From Desulfarculaceae bacterium (GTDB lineage Bacteria; Desulfobacterota; Desulfarculia; Desulfarculales; Desulfarculaceae): a stretch of 61,924 bases of DNA. Below, in pieces: positions 35,536 through 44,540 of the stretch; position 1 is the first letter of the stretch, and each line of letters starts with the position of its first letter. Both the position numbers and the translations under genes were made by a program. The notes beneath the pieces were generated by a model that was not told where the DNA came from, did no database searches, and saw nothing but the letters and a program-made list of their open reading frames with translations. The stretch covers positions 1 through 61,924 of the forward strand of contig JAIPDO010000019.1 in assembly GCA_021737645.1 (NCBI GenBank), given 5' to 3'.

Positions 35536-36648
35536 GTGAAGCTGCTGTTATGGCATTGGGGCCGCCGGGGGGGAGGCCCCATGTACACATATGAGATGGC
35601 CAAAGCCTTGGCGGAAATTCCATCGGTCGAGGTGCAGCTATCCCTGTCGCGCCAAACGGAGCTTTGGGACCAATCACAAAAGTTAGGGTTGCCGGTTTGG
35701 GCGCCGGACACCTACCACGGCACGCTAAGCGCGGTGTGGGCCAGTGTGAAGCTTCCCAGCCTGCGCTCGAAGTTTTCGGCCTACCTGCGCCGGGAACGTT
35801 TCGACTGGGTCTGCGGCACCATGACCCACATCTGGAACCCGTTCATGTTGCGCAAAGTGCACCAAAGCGGGGCGCGCTACCTGATGGTGCTGCACGACGC
35901 CCTGCTGCACCCCGGCGAGCGCTCCCCGGTGCGGGCCAAGATGCTCAAGGCGGAGGTGCGCCGGGCCGACGCGGTGGTTACCTTGAGCGACTACGTGCGC
36001 ACCCAGGCGGTGGAAGCCTTCGGCCTGGACCCGGAGCGTGTCCATGTGATACCCCACGGCCCCTTTTTTTATGGCCAGCCCAAGGCCGAGTCCCGCGCCA
36101 TGCCCCAAGGGCGGCCCTTCCGGTTGCTGTTTTTCGGCCGCATCCTGGCTTACAAGGGCCTGGGGCTTTTAGTGGATGCGGTGCGCCTTCTAAGGCGGGA
36201 CTTTTCGGAAGTGGAGCTTATCGTGGCCGGTCAGGGGAACTTGGGTAGCAGGAACCAGGCGGCGCTGCGAGAGCTGGGAGCCAAAGTGGTCAACCGCTGG
36301 CTGGAGGCGGGAGAGGTGGCCCAAATTATCGAGGAAGGCGACCTTCTGGTAGCACCATACACTTCGGCCAGCCAGTCCGGAGTGGTGTTGTTGGCCTATG
36401 CCCACGCCCTGCCTGTGGTGGCCACCCAGGTGGGAGGGCTGCAGGAGCAGGTGATACCCGGCGAAAACGGCCTCTTGTCCGGCCAGCCCGATGCGGCCTC
36501 CCTGGCCCGGGCCATAGCCAAGGTCATGACCGACCCCGAACTCTACGCCCGGCTGTCGGCTGGAGCCCGCGACTACGTGGCCCAGAGCGTGGCCTGGCCC
36601 AGCCTGGCAAGGCAGCTGGTAGCGGCCATGGAAGAAGCTAAAGCCTAG
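35536..36648 (+). CDS. GT4-family glycosyltransferase
   Basis: 370 residues from GTG 35536. LLLWHWGRRGGGPMYTYEMA is the N-terminal glycine loop of GT-B enzymes; VTLSDYVRTQAVEAFG, LLFFGRILAYKGLGLLVDA and SASQSGVVLLAYAHALPVV with the terminal-domain glutamates follow, a full GT4 layout. It ends by overlapping the convergent rfbC-like gene by four bases. Confidence 0.87.
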   Translation: MKLLLWHWGRRGGGPMYTYEMAKALAEIPSVEVQLSLSRQTELWDQSQKLGLPVWAPDTYHGTLSAVWASVKLPSLRSKFSAYLRRERFDWVCGTMTHIWNPFMLRKVHQSGARYLMVLHDALLHPGERSPVRAKMLKAEVRRADAVVTLSDYVRTQAVEAFGLDPERVHVIPHGPFFYGQPKAESRAMPQGRPFRLLFFGRILAYKGLGLLVDAVRLLRRDFSEVELIVAGQGNLGSRNQAALRELGAKVVNRWLEAGEVAQIIEEGDLLVAPYTSASQSGVVLLAYAHALPVVATQVGGLQEQVIPGENGLLSGQPDAASLARAIAKVMTDPELYARLSAGARDYVAQSVAWPSLARQLVAAMEEAKA

Positions 36649-37106
36649 CCGTCTTTATCAGACCAGTCCCAGGGTATGTAAGGATCGTGAGCCTCCCGGC
36701 GGAACTCGTCGGGGTCGGCGTAGTCGTAGGGATGGGTCACGGTGTTGATGATCAATGCCTCCTCGGCGCTGATGCATTTCCAGCCGTGGTACAACCCCGG
36801 CGCGATCTGCACCAGCGTGGGATTGTGCACCCCGATGAAAAACTCGTTGCTCTGGCCCTTGGTGGGCGAATCGCCGCGGTCGTCGTAGATGCCCAGGCGG
36901 ATCATCCCCGCCGCGCAGAACACCTGGTCATACTGCTTTTTGTGCAGATGCCAGGCCTTGACGATGCCCGGCCGGGTAGTGGTCATGTACACTTGGCCGA
37001 AGCCTTCGAAAAGTTCATCGTCGGCCCTGAGTATCTCCACCAGGCGGCCCCGGCCATCGGGGATCACCTTGAGGCGCTTCACCTTGACCCCATGCAACAA
37101 ATTCAT
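36645..37106 (-). CDS. rfbC: dTDP-4-dehydrorhamnose 3,5-epimerase-like protein
   Basis: 153 residues of the RmlC cupin superfamily. RPGIVKAWHLHKKQYDQVFC holds the histidine corresponding to the RmlC catalytic base, and VQIAPGLYHGWKCIS the second cupin motif. It is shorter than canonical RmlC (about 180 residues), so it may be one of the related 3,5- or 3-epimerase/isomerase group acting on dTDP-4-keto-6-deoxyglucose. It follows rfbD, rfbA and rfbB on the same strand, 39 bases after rfbB, which supports a dTDP-rhamnose (or related deoxysugar) role. Confidence 0.75.
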   Translation of the reverse strand: MNLLHGVKVKRLKVIPDGRGRLVEILRADDELFEGFGQVYMTTTRPGIVKAWHLHKKQYDQVFCAAGMIRLGIYDDRGDSPTKGQSNEFFIGVHNPTLVQIAPGLYHGWKCISAEEALIINTVTHPYDYADPDEFRREAHDPYIPWDWSDKDG

Positions 37107-37145
37107 TCCCGCCTTCTCCCTTGTGCGGCGCGTCAGTACCGAAAC

Positions 37146-38213
37146 TCAGACCAGGCCCAGCCGGACCCCATCGTAGCGATCGTTAAGTATGCGCTCCCAC
37201 CAGGCGCGGTTGCCCAGATACCAACCCACCGTGTCGGCCAGCCCCTGGGCGAACTCCACCTCCGGGGCCCAGCCAAGCTCCCGCTCGGCCTTGGCGATGT
37301 CCAGGGCGTAGCGCTGGTCGTGACCTGGCCGGTCGGGCACAAAGGTTATCAGCTCTTCGTGGGGCTCCGCGCGGCGACCGGCCAGCTCCTTGTCCAGTAG
37401 GCGGCAGATCAGACGCACCAACTCCAGATTGTTAAGCTCCACCCCGCCGCCCAGGTTGTAGGTCTGGCCCACCTTGCCCCGCTCCAGGGCCGCGAGCAGG
37501 CCACGTACGTGGTCGCTCACGTGCATCCAATCGCGCACATTGTCCCCCTTGCCGTACACCGGCAGCTCCTGGCCGCGGCTGGCCTTGATGATCATCAGAG
37601 GGATGAGCTTTTCCGGAAACTGGCGGGGGCCGTAGTTGTTGGAAGCGTGGCAGGTGACCGTGGGCAGTCCGTAGGTTCGGTGCCAGGCTCTGACCAGGAG
37701 GTCCGAAGAGGCCTTGCTGGCCGAATAGGGCGAGTTGGGCATATAGGGGCTGTCTTCGTGGAACAAGCCCTCGGAGCCCAGGGAGCCGTACACCTCGTCG
37801 GTGGATACGTGCAAAAAGCGGAAGGCCTCCCGCTCCGACCCCTCCAGGGCGCGCCAATGGGCCAGGGCCGCGTCCAGCAAAACGTGGGTGCCCATGATGT
37901 TGGTCTGCAAGAACCCGGCGGCATCGTCGATGGAGCGGTCCACATGGGACTCGGCGGCCAAGTGGATAATGGCCTGGGGCCGAAACTCGGCCAGCAGCCG
38001 TTCCACCAGGGGCCGGTCACAGATATCACCTCGTACGAAACGGTAGTTGGCCGATTGGGCGAAACGCTCCAGGGCCTCGGGGTTGGCCGCGTAGGTTACC
38101 TTGTCCAGGTTGAGCACCCGCACCCCCGACCGGGCCAGGAGCATCTGAACCAGGGCCGAGCCGATGAAGCCTGCCCCGCCGGTTACCAGCAATCTCTGGG
38201 TGTTTGAATTCAT
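37146..38213 (-). CDS. rfbB: dTDP-glucose 4,6-dehydratase
   Basis: 355 residues from ATG 38213. The NAD-binding GGAGFIGSAL lies at the N-terminus, HLAAESHVDRSI in the middle, HVSTDEVYG contributes the T/D/E catalytic residues, and YSASKASSD is the Y-x3-K pair. SNNYGPRQFPEKLIP is the substrate-binding block of RmlB. Converts dTDP-glucose to dTDP-4-keto-6-deoxyglucose in the cytoplasm. 22 bases separate it from rfbA; the longer frame upstream lies within rfbA and is rejected. Confidence 0.95.
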   Translation of the reverse strand: MNSNTQRLLVTGGAGFIGSALVQMLLARSGVRVLNLDKVTYAANPEALERFAQSANYRFVRGDICDRPLVERLLAEFRPQAIIHLAAESHVDRSIDDAAGFLQTNIMGTHVLLDAALAHWRALEGSEREAFRFLHVSTDEVYGSLGSEGLFHEDSPYMPNSPYSASKASSDLLVRAWHRTYGLPTVTCHASNNYGPRQFPEKLIPLMIIKASRGQELPVYGKGDNVRDWMHVSDHVRGLLAALERGKVGQTYNLGGGVELNNLELVRLICRLLDKELAGRRAEPHEELITFVPDRPGHDQRYALDIAKAERELGWAPEVEFAQGLADTVGWYLGNRAWWERILNDRYDGVRLGLV

Positions 38214-38235
38214 GCGCTTCGTTTGGCTTTGGGTG

Positions 38236-39126
38236 CTAGACAAGGGGCACCGGGCCACCCGCCTCGATCAAGTCAATGACATATTTATAGTACGGGATGT
38301 CCCGCTTGTCCCCCAGCATCCGGCGCAACTCATCCCTGCCCATCAGCTCCAGGTTGTAGGCGATCTCCTCCAGGCAGGCGATCTTCACCCCCTGGCGGCT
38401 CTCGATGGTGCCCACGAACTGGGAGGCCTGCAACAGGGCCTCCGGGGTGCCGGTGTCCAGCCAGGCGTAGCCCCGACCCATCTTGATGCCCCGGATGCGC
38501 TTGGCCTTGATGTAATGGTTGATGACCTCGGTTATCTCATACTCGCCCCGGGGAGACCTCTCAACCCCCGCCGCCACCTCGGTGACCTCGGAGCCGAAGA
38601 AATAAAGGCCGGTCACCGCCCAGCGGGAAGGCGGCTTGGCGGGCTTTTCCACCACCCGGCAGATGTCCCCCTGGCCGTCGAACTCGGCCACGCCATAGCG
38701 CTGAGGATCGGAGACCTGGTACAGGAACACGGTGGCCAAGTCCTGGCGGGAGGCGGCCTCACGCAGCAGGCCGGTGAAGCCGTGGCCGAAAAACAGGTTG
38801 TCGCCCAGGGTCAGGGCGGCGGGCGCGCCTTCCAGGAACTCGCGGCCCAGGGTGAAGGCCTGGGCCAACCCCTCGGGCCGGGGTTGGCTTATGTAAGAGA
38901 ACTTGAGGCCCCACTGGGAGCCGTCGCCCAAGAGGGAGCGGTAAGCCGCCTGATCATGGGGTGTGGTGATCACCAGTATTTCGGTTATACCCGCCAGCAT
39001 GAGGGTGGCGATGGGGTAGTAGATCATGGGCTTGTCGTAGACCACCAGAAGCTGCTTGCTTACCGCCCTGGTGGCCGGATAGAGCCTGGTGCCCGATCCA
39101 CCGGCTAGAACAATGCCTTTATACAC
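38236..39126 (-). CDS. rfbA: Glucose-1-phosphate thymidylyltransferase
   Basis: 296 residues. GIVLAGGSGTRLYPAT is the nucleotidyltransferase signature; KPMIYYPIATLMLAGI and ALTLGDNLFFGHGF follow, and MGRGYAWLDTGTPEALLQAS is typical of RmlA. It makes dTDP-glucose. The start codon is GTG at 39126, overlapping the rfbD stop by eight bases. Confidence 0.95.
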   Translation of the reverse strand: MYKGIVLAGGSGTRLYPATRAVSKQLLVVYDKPMIYYPIATLMLAGITEILVITTPHDQAAYRSLLGDGSQWGLKFSYISQPRPEGLAQAFTLGREFLEGAPAALTLGDNLFFGHGFTGLLREAASRQDLATVFLYQVSDPQRYGVAEFDGQGDICRVVEKPAKPPSRWAVTGLYFFGSEVTEVAAGVERSPRGEYEITEVINHYIKAKRIRGIKMGRGYAWLDTGTPEALLQASQFVGTIESRQGVKIACLEEIAYNLELMGRDELRRMLGDKRDIPYYKYVIDLIEAGGPVPLV

Positions 39127-40030
39127 TGGAACGCATCTCCGCTTCCTGCAAAGTCTTCACGATCCGGGCCAGCTCCGGGCGCCAGTCGGCCAGGGCCAAA
39201 CCGAAGCGGTTTTTTATTTTAGCGCAATCCAGAGCCGAATAAGTAGGACGTTTGGCCGGAGCGGCAAAGGCCTCGCTGCCCACCGGCTCGATGGTCATGT
39301 CCTTGTCCAGGGACTTGCGGGCTTCGGCCCATATCATCTGGGCGAACTCATAGCGGTTGATTACCAGCGGGCCACTGAGATGATAGGTGCCCCAGTCCGC
39401 CGCGCCCTGATCCAAAACCATGGTCGCCAGGCGTAGCAGGGCCTGGGCCAGATCCCCGGCCGGAGTGGGGCAGCCCACCTGATCATCCACCACCTTGATT
39501 CCCGGGCGGGTGCGCATCAACTCCAGCATGAGGTGGATGAAGTTGCGGGACAGGGCCCCGAAGAGCCAGGAAGTGCGCACGATCAGATGCCGGGGACAGG
39601 CGGCGCGAACCTGCTCCTCGCCCCTCAGCTTGGATAGGCCGTATTGGTTGATGGGCGCGGGCGGGTCGCTCTCCAGGTAGGGCCGGGTCTGGTTGCCACC
39701 GCCGAACACGTAGTCCGTGGAGATGTGGATGAACGGCACGCCCGCCTGATGGCAGGCCCTGGCCAGGTTTCCCGCCCCCTGGGCGTTGACCGCCAAGGCC
39801 GCCTGGGGCTCACTCTCGGCCCCGTCCACATTGGAAAAGGCGGCCGCGTTGATGACCAGGCCGGGCCGGTGCTCGGCCATGACCCGCTCCACCTGCTCCG
39901 GGGAGGTGATGTCCGCATGGGACCGGGTGAGGCCAATAAGGCTTACGGCATTGGGCGCCGGTGCGGCCATAAGCTCCCGCCCCAGCATGCCTCCGGCCCC
40001 GAACACCAATATTTTATATTGAGCGGCCAT
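39119..40030 (-). CDS. rfbD: dTDP-4-dehydrorhamnose reductase
   Basis: 303 residues from ATG 40030. FGAGGMLGRELM binds NADPH; HISTDYVFGGG and YGLSKLRGEEQV contain the S/T and Y-x3-K catalytic residues; GCPTPAGDLAQALLRL is the later substrate block. Completes dTDP-rhamnose synthesis. A frameshifted fragment of this gene also occurs at 44741-44872. The gene is the first of rfbD-rfbA-rfbB-rfbC on this strand. Confidence 0.94.
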   Translation of the reverse strand: MAAQYKILVFGAGGMLGRELMAAPAPNAVSLIGLTRSHADITSPEQVERVMAEHRPGLVINAAAFSNVDGAESEPQAALAVNAQGAGNLARACHQAGVPFIHISTDYVFGGGNQTRPYLESDPPAPINQYGLSKLRGEEQVRAACPRHLIVRTSWLFGALSRNFIHLMLELMRTRPGIKVVDDQVGCPTPAGDLAQALLRLATMVLDQGAADWGTYHLSGPLVINRYEFAQMIWAEARKSLDKDMTIEPVGSEAFAAPAKRPTYSALDCAKIKNRFGLALADWRPELARIVKTLQEAEMRSSV

Positions 40031-40179
40031 GACCTCGCTTCGTCCAACCCGGTGGGTTTTGCCCAGCAATGGGCGCTGATTGGTTGGCCTTAGTTTACGC
40101 ACCCTAGGGCCGCAGGCAAGCCTTTTTGGAAAAAGGCGTGGGGGATCTGGGCCACCACAATCGTGCCGGTCGCCTTAGT

Positions 40180-41892
40180 TCAAAGGGGCCTGGCTGGTAG
40201 CGGCGTTTTGTTGCCACGGATTTTCCTGAGCCTGACCCAGTCGAGCAACGACCAGGCCAGCGCCGACATCCCCAGCCACTGCGAGGTTAGAGTGAGCGTG
40301 TAGTGGTATTCGAAGTATCTTTTGACGTCCAGGGAATGAACCGCCGCCGCAGTAAGGTCGGCCAGGAAGGCGGCCCCAAAGCAGGTCAAGGACAGCACGG
40401 CCAACAGCAAACCCGCCGGGGAAAGGTCCCCTTTCCCATGCCGCTTTATATAGCCCAGCAGGCATAAAAGGCCAAGGACCGCCAGCATGAGAGGGTAATA
40501 AGTAAACCGTAGCGCCCCATAGACAACTTTTTTGAACGGAGAGACCTGGAAGGTGAACATCGCCTGGCCATCGATCTTTTGGCGCAGTGCCTTAAGGTAT
40601 TCGCGCAGGAAGGGCAGAGCATCTTCGTTGCAGTTTATATTGCCGCCAGCCGCCTGGAGTACCGCCTTGACGTCACCGAACTCATCATAGCCCCTGAGCC
40701 CATACAGAGGTGGGTTCCAGCGATAGAAGATGGCCAGTTGCCCCAATATCTTTTCCAGATACGTCCCTGGGCTGGTGAGGGCGTAACGGTAAAAGTAATG
40801 CATGAAAAAGTCTTTTTGCGCTTGTGGGCTGAGTTTGTTCAAAAGGGCCACGGACGAGTAACCGCTTGGCGAATAGAAAATTTCATCCGGATTGTAGCCG
40901 AGCGAGGGATACCAAATATTGCGGCTGCGGTCCAAGGCGAATTGACGATCGATCATTTCGTTGACCGAGCCAAGCAAGGCGAGGTCAAAGGGAGGATGCT
41001 CCGCTTTCAGGTCGTGCTCCAAGAGCCCCTTGATGCCGCCCAGGTGCCAGGTAAACAGCGTCTTGGGCGCGAATGTGACCGCAGCCGGATCGTGGCGCGA
41101 CAAATACTTTTGCCAGAGCAGCGGCGGCGCAAACAGCAGGGCCAGCAGCAGGAGGTAGAGAGCCGCCGGTTTAATCAGCTTTGCGTTGCAGACGGTCTTG
41201 AGCAGCAGAAAAAGGATGATGGGGGACATGACCGCGAAGCCCCAATTGGGCTTGTGGAAATATGCAGCAACGCTTATCAGGGCCAGCAAGAACGCCGGAA
41301 GGACAAAGCTTTCACCGTAAACAAGTTTACGCGCCGCCAGCCAGGCGAAATAGATGAACAGGGCCATGATAAAAGGCGCGATAGCCTCTGGTTGGATGTA
41401 ATGCCCGTACCATAATATGGTGGGGCTCCCCAGATACAGCCATATGAAGCCCAACGCGAACAACCACGACAACATCAGCTTGATCTTGCCAACGCTGTTT
41501 TGGCGGGTGATGTCGGCCATCACCGAAAGTATAAGCAGGCCACCCAATACATTGAGGGCCTTTTGCACTATTCCCAGCATCAAAAATGACTTGGTGGCCT
41601 GCAGCACCACGGCCAGGAACAGAGGATAGCCGAAGGCCCGTCCGTAGATGGTTTCCAGGGTTCCGTCTTTGATCCAGCGCAAGGCGGGCAATAGATAGCC
41701 CCAACCATCCGGCCACATAACGGGATAATAAGTATCCAAGGGGCGCATTTGCCGGATGACCATGAACAGCAGCATGACCAGCAATATTTTCAAAGGGCTG
41801 GGCCACCAAAGGGGACGTGGTTCAACTAAGGCATGATCGGTATTGCTATCGTTCCCGCTAATTTTGTTATGGGGCAAGATTGAAAACTCCAA
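40180..41892 (-). CDS. Large polytopic membrane protein, GT-C-like
   Basis: 570 residues with about ten or more hydrophobic segments. After the first helix comes LDTYYPVMWPDGWGYLLPAL, where the acidic residue of the first periplasmic loop would fit a GT-C glycosyltransferase that uses a polyprenyl-phosphate sugar; LFALGFIWLYLGSP is a later membrane segment. The only in-frame start is TTG 41892. I do not recognise a specific family. It lies between the AT-rich cassette and the rfb genes and is read in the same direction. Confidence 0.6.
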   Translation of the reverse strand: MEFSILPHNKISGNDSNTDHALVEPRPLWWPSPLKILLVMLLFMVIRQMRPLDTYYPVMWPDGWGYLLPALRWIKDGTLETIYGRAFGYPLFLAVVLQATKSFLMLGIVQKALNVLGGLLILSVMADITRQNSVGKIKLMLSWLFALGFIWLYLGSPTILWYGHYIQPEAIAPFIMALFIYFAWLAARKLVYGESFVLPAFLLALISVAAYFHKPNWGFAVMSPIILFLLLKTVCNAKLIKPAALYLLLLALLFAPPLLWQKYLSRHDPAAVTFAPKTLFTWHLGGIKGLLEHDLKAEHPPFDLALLGSVNEMIDRQFALDRSRNIWYPSLGYNPDEIFYSPSGYSSVALLNKLSPQAQKDFFMHYFYRYALTSPGTYLEKILGQLAIFYRWNPPLYGLRGYDEFGDVKAVLQAAGGNINCNEDALPFLREYLKALRQKIDGQAMFTFQVSPFKKVVYGALRFTYYPLMLAVLGLLCLLGYIKRHGKGDLSPAGLLLAVLSLTCFGAAFLADLTAAAVHSLDVKRYFEYHYTLTLTSQWLGMSALAWSLLDWVRLRKIRGNKTPLPARPL

Positions 41893-41928
41893 GCCACTAT
41901 CGGGGACCGATTAACATTAGCGTCGTAA

Positions 41929-42216
41929 TCACGGGTTGCTAATCTTCATGCCGCGTTGGTTTTTGTATTCCTGGGCTCTGCGCCAAACATCCAGCACCTT
42001 GTGCCAGTCTTTACCCATCATGAAGCGCCAATAGAACTTGTGGCCCGTTTGTTCTGTAAGTCCTGATTGTGCCGATGACAGGTGCAGAAATGCCCTCACA
42101 GTATCTGGTGAATCTCTTTGGAATTCAACCAAATTTATGACAGCTTTAAGGCGTGTGGGCATGAAGCGACTGTTAATGGTTTTATTTAATAAGTGTTTCA
42201 ATTTACAATCTTTCAC
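41929..42216 (-). pseudogene. Remnant of a methyltransferase C-terminus (partial copy of the gene at 44899)
   Basis: The open frame encodes 95 residues with a weak GTG start and no good ribosome site. Its last part (WRFMMGKDWHKVLDVWRRAQ, then EYKNQRGM) matches the methyltransferase at 44899-45711. Bases 41945-42030 align with 45065-45150 with six differences over 86 bases, so this is a real duplicate rather than convergence. The first 50 or so residues have no counterpart there. Most likely a broken duplicate, although expression of the fused short protein cannot be excluded. Confidence 0.7.
41945..42030 (-). repeat. Direct repeat copy A (partner at 45065-45150)
   Basis: 86 bases matching 45065-45150 in the same orientation with six mismatches, beginning TTCATGCCGCGTTGG. 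Offset 3120 bases. Identity ends abruptly on the right, where the two sequences stop resembling each other after TGAAGCGCCA. Confidence 0.9.
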
Positions 42217-42283
42217 TTTTTAAAACCTAAGTAGAAAGTTACTAAAAACGCTTTGAAGTTCCACCATAATTTAGCCAAATGTT

Positions 42284-43228
42284 TCAAAGGCTGTACCCAT
42301 ATTGCTCAACAGGAAGAGATAAAGCGGAGGACAACCAAGCGTTGCCAGCACGATAGGTATTTTCAAGTGATATGATTTCATCTTCTAGCCTGCCCCTCAA
42401 ATCATCGGCGTGCTTTGAGCTGAAAAGCTGGATAGCTTTTGAAAAAGGACCTCGATTATCAAGAAGTGCGGCCAATTCAATAAAACTGTTTTTATACCAG
42501 GGGACTGAACGTCCATTCGAAATGAATTCATGCTTACCAGCCATTAAATCTTGCAACCTTCCCACATCAACCCCTAAAAAAGTGCCAAGGTTATCAGCAT
42601 AAGTATCTGGCTTATTTTTGAACTCTTCGTAAAGAAGCACTTTGACATTATCATATCCAAACTTTTTAATATAATACTTTATTACAGCATCGTAATGTAA
42701 TGATCCCAGCAAATTTCTGTCTAAATGTGACTTTTGAAGCCGTATCCACTCGATAATGTTTAAAGGATACTCTAGCTTTTTGCCCTCTTTTTTTGCACCA
42801 ATGCTTAGGTACTGACCGTACTGACCATGCATCCAGTAAAATGATAAGAGCGCAGATATTTGCTCCCTTATAGTAATCAATATTTTGCAAGGATTAAAAG
42901 CCTCTTTTAATCTATCTGCAATTATTGCGATATCGATAGCCATGGGATGTATGAATGCTTCTGTAGAAATTAGGACGCATTTGCGTTCGGTGTTTTTGCA
43001 CAAGTTGGAAACCAGACAACTCAGTTGATAACTACCTCTATAGTTAATTTTACTTTGACTCGTTAAATCGTTAATTAGGGGATATAAATCCTTTTTCACA
43101 AAATCAAAGGAGGGAATAAATTTACCCAAATAATCAATTTCGCGATGATGTGGGAACACATGCTTCTGAAAAGTAGTGGTACCTGTTTTCGGGTAACCTG
43201 CATGTATGATTAGCGGAGCTTTAGTCAT
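42284..43228 (-). CDS. Sulfotransferase-family protein
   Basis: 314 residues from ATG 43228, chosen over GTG 43243 because AGGGA lies six bases before it. LIIHAGYPKTGTTTFQKHVF at residues 6-25 is the 5'-phosphosulfate-binding loop of PAPS-dependent sulfotransferases. The rest (ILITIREQISALLSFYWMHG, then YGDNVKVLLYEEF) fits the 3'-phosphate region. It would transfer sulfate from PAPS to a sugar hydroxyl of the surface glycan. Base composition is markedly AT-richer than neighbours, pointing to recent acquisition. Confidence 0.8.
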   Translation of the reverse strand: MTKAPLIIHAGYPKTGTTTFQKHVFPHHREIDYLGKFIPSFDFVKKDLYPLINDLTSQSKINYRGSYQLSCLVSNLCKNTERKCVLISTEAFIHPMAIDIAIIADRLKEAFNPCKILITIREQISALLSFYWMHGQYGQYLSIGAKKEGKKLEYPLNIIEWIRLQKSHLDRNLLGSLHYDAVIKYYIKKFGYDNVKVLLYEEFKNKPDTYADNLGTFLGVDVGRLQDLMAGKHEFISNGRSVPWYKNSFIELAALLDNRGPFSKAIQLFSSKHADDLRGRLEDEIISLENTYRAGNAWLSSALSLPVEQYGYSL

Positions 43229-43289
43229 TTTTTCCCTAACCACTTAAAAGTTAAAACAAAAATTACTTAATTGAACTACCATTATTTAG

Positions 43290-44540
43290 TCAATCAACTT
43301 CAATGGAATATATTTCGTTCATACTTACACATGATATGGTGTACAACTCCTCCGTCCCAGTGACCTTAAACTCAATGGCGTTTTCAATAAAATCAATTCT
43401 TTTACCGGTGGAATGACTGATTCCAAGATTAATAAAATAGTTTCCTGCCGCCAAATTCATGGTACAGTGAACGGAAGCTGTTAAACTGTCGTTAGAATTA
43501 ACGGTAACCGGACGTCTGAATTTAGTAAGATTATTCATGCCCCAAAGAAATGTTCCACGGCGATCTTTGATTGCAAACGCTGCAACCAAATCATCTATAT
43601 CGTTAAAACAGGTGGCATTTAAGTATATTCGGCACCTGGAACCTGCGGGAAGCAAACTGATAGGTCTGTTTGCTTCGTCCATTAACCCATAACCAGTTAA
43701 CTGGGCTTCCCCATCCCCGTATTGAAAACTTGATGATAATTTGCGGTTATTACAGTCTTCTTCCCCTTCAATAGGTAACAATTCAGCCTGTTTAATATTT
43801 TGGTCATCCGCGTACAACAAACGTAAGTACACCTCAGATCCTTCCTTGGCATCTCCATAATAATGTGTTTTCCCTTTTTCCAGAACCAGCGCCCGATCGC
43901 AAACTCTGGTTATTGTATTGCTATCGTGGGAGACTAGTAGAATAGTAGTTTGTTTTTCGCGTAAATTTTGCAGCCAGTTAAAGCACTTCATCTGAAAACG
44001 TGCATCCCCAACGGAAAGCGCTTCATCGACTATAAGTATTTCCGGGTCCACGCTTATGGCTGTGCTGAAGGTTAATCTGGCCTGCATGCCGGTGGAATAA
44101 GTTTTAAACGGCTGGTCTATTACATCTTTCAACTCGCTAAATTCAATGATGCTGTCTATCTTTTCATTAATTTCTCTTTTGCTCATCCCCAGGCACATTC
44201 CGCCCATGTAGATGTTGCTCCGGCCGGTGTGTTCGGGGTTGAACCCAGTTCCGAGTTCCAGGATGGCGGTTATGCGGCCATTTACTTCCAGTTCCCCGGA
44301 GGTATGGGCCAAGGTTCCGGCGATAAGTTTAAGCAAAGTGCTCTTGCCCGCACCATTTCGCCCCATAATACCCACAATTTCACCCCGGTGCAGGTCCAGG
44401 TTGATATCGTCCAGGGCCTTGAATTCGCTGTGCCGTCGCTTGCGAGTGGCGGCTTCCAAAAAGGCGTCCAAGGGGCTGGGGTACAGCCGGTAAGACTTGC
44501 CCAAGTTGCGCGCTCTTATTGCCAGTGGTGAAGTGGTCAC
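43290..44540 (-). CDS. Wzt-like polysaccharide ABC-export ATPase, mosaic copy
   Basis: 416 residues from GTG 44540 (TTTGGAGG lies seven bases before it; TTG 44558 overlaps that site and is rejected). Residues 1-245 are the ATPase: Walker A GRNGAGKST, signature YSTGMQARL, Walker B ILIVDEALSVGD, switch LLVSHDSN. The C-terminal 170 residues have the beta-rich layout of the Wzt domain that recognises the glycan end. The ATPase half closely parallels the Wzt at 49257; the C-terminal half does not. The N-terminal coding part (44160-44540) has host-like composition, the rest is AT-rich. No Wzm partner is next to it. Confidence 0.85.
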   Translation of the reverse strand: MTTSPLAIRARNLGKSYRLYPSPLDAFLEAATRKRRHSEFKALDDINLDLHRGEIVGIMGRNGAGKSTLLKLIAGTLAHTSGELEVNGRITAILELGTGFNPEHTGRSNIYMGGMCLGMSKREINEKIDSIIEFSELKDVIDQPFKTYSTGMQARLTFSTAISVDPEILIVDEALSVGDARFQMKCFNWLQNLREKQTTILLVSHDSNTITRVCDRALVLEKGKTHYYGDAKEGSEVYLRLLYADDQNIKQAELLPIEGEEDCNNRKLSSSFQYGDGEAQLTGYGLMDEANRPISLLPAGSRCRIYLNATCFNDIDDLVAAFAIKDRRGTFLWGMNNLTKFRRPVTVNSNDSLTASVHCTMNLAAGNYFINLGISHSTGKRIDFIENAIEFKVTGTEELYTISCVSMNEIYSIEVD

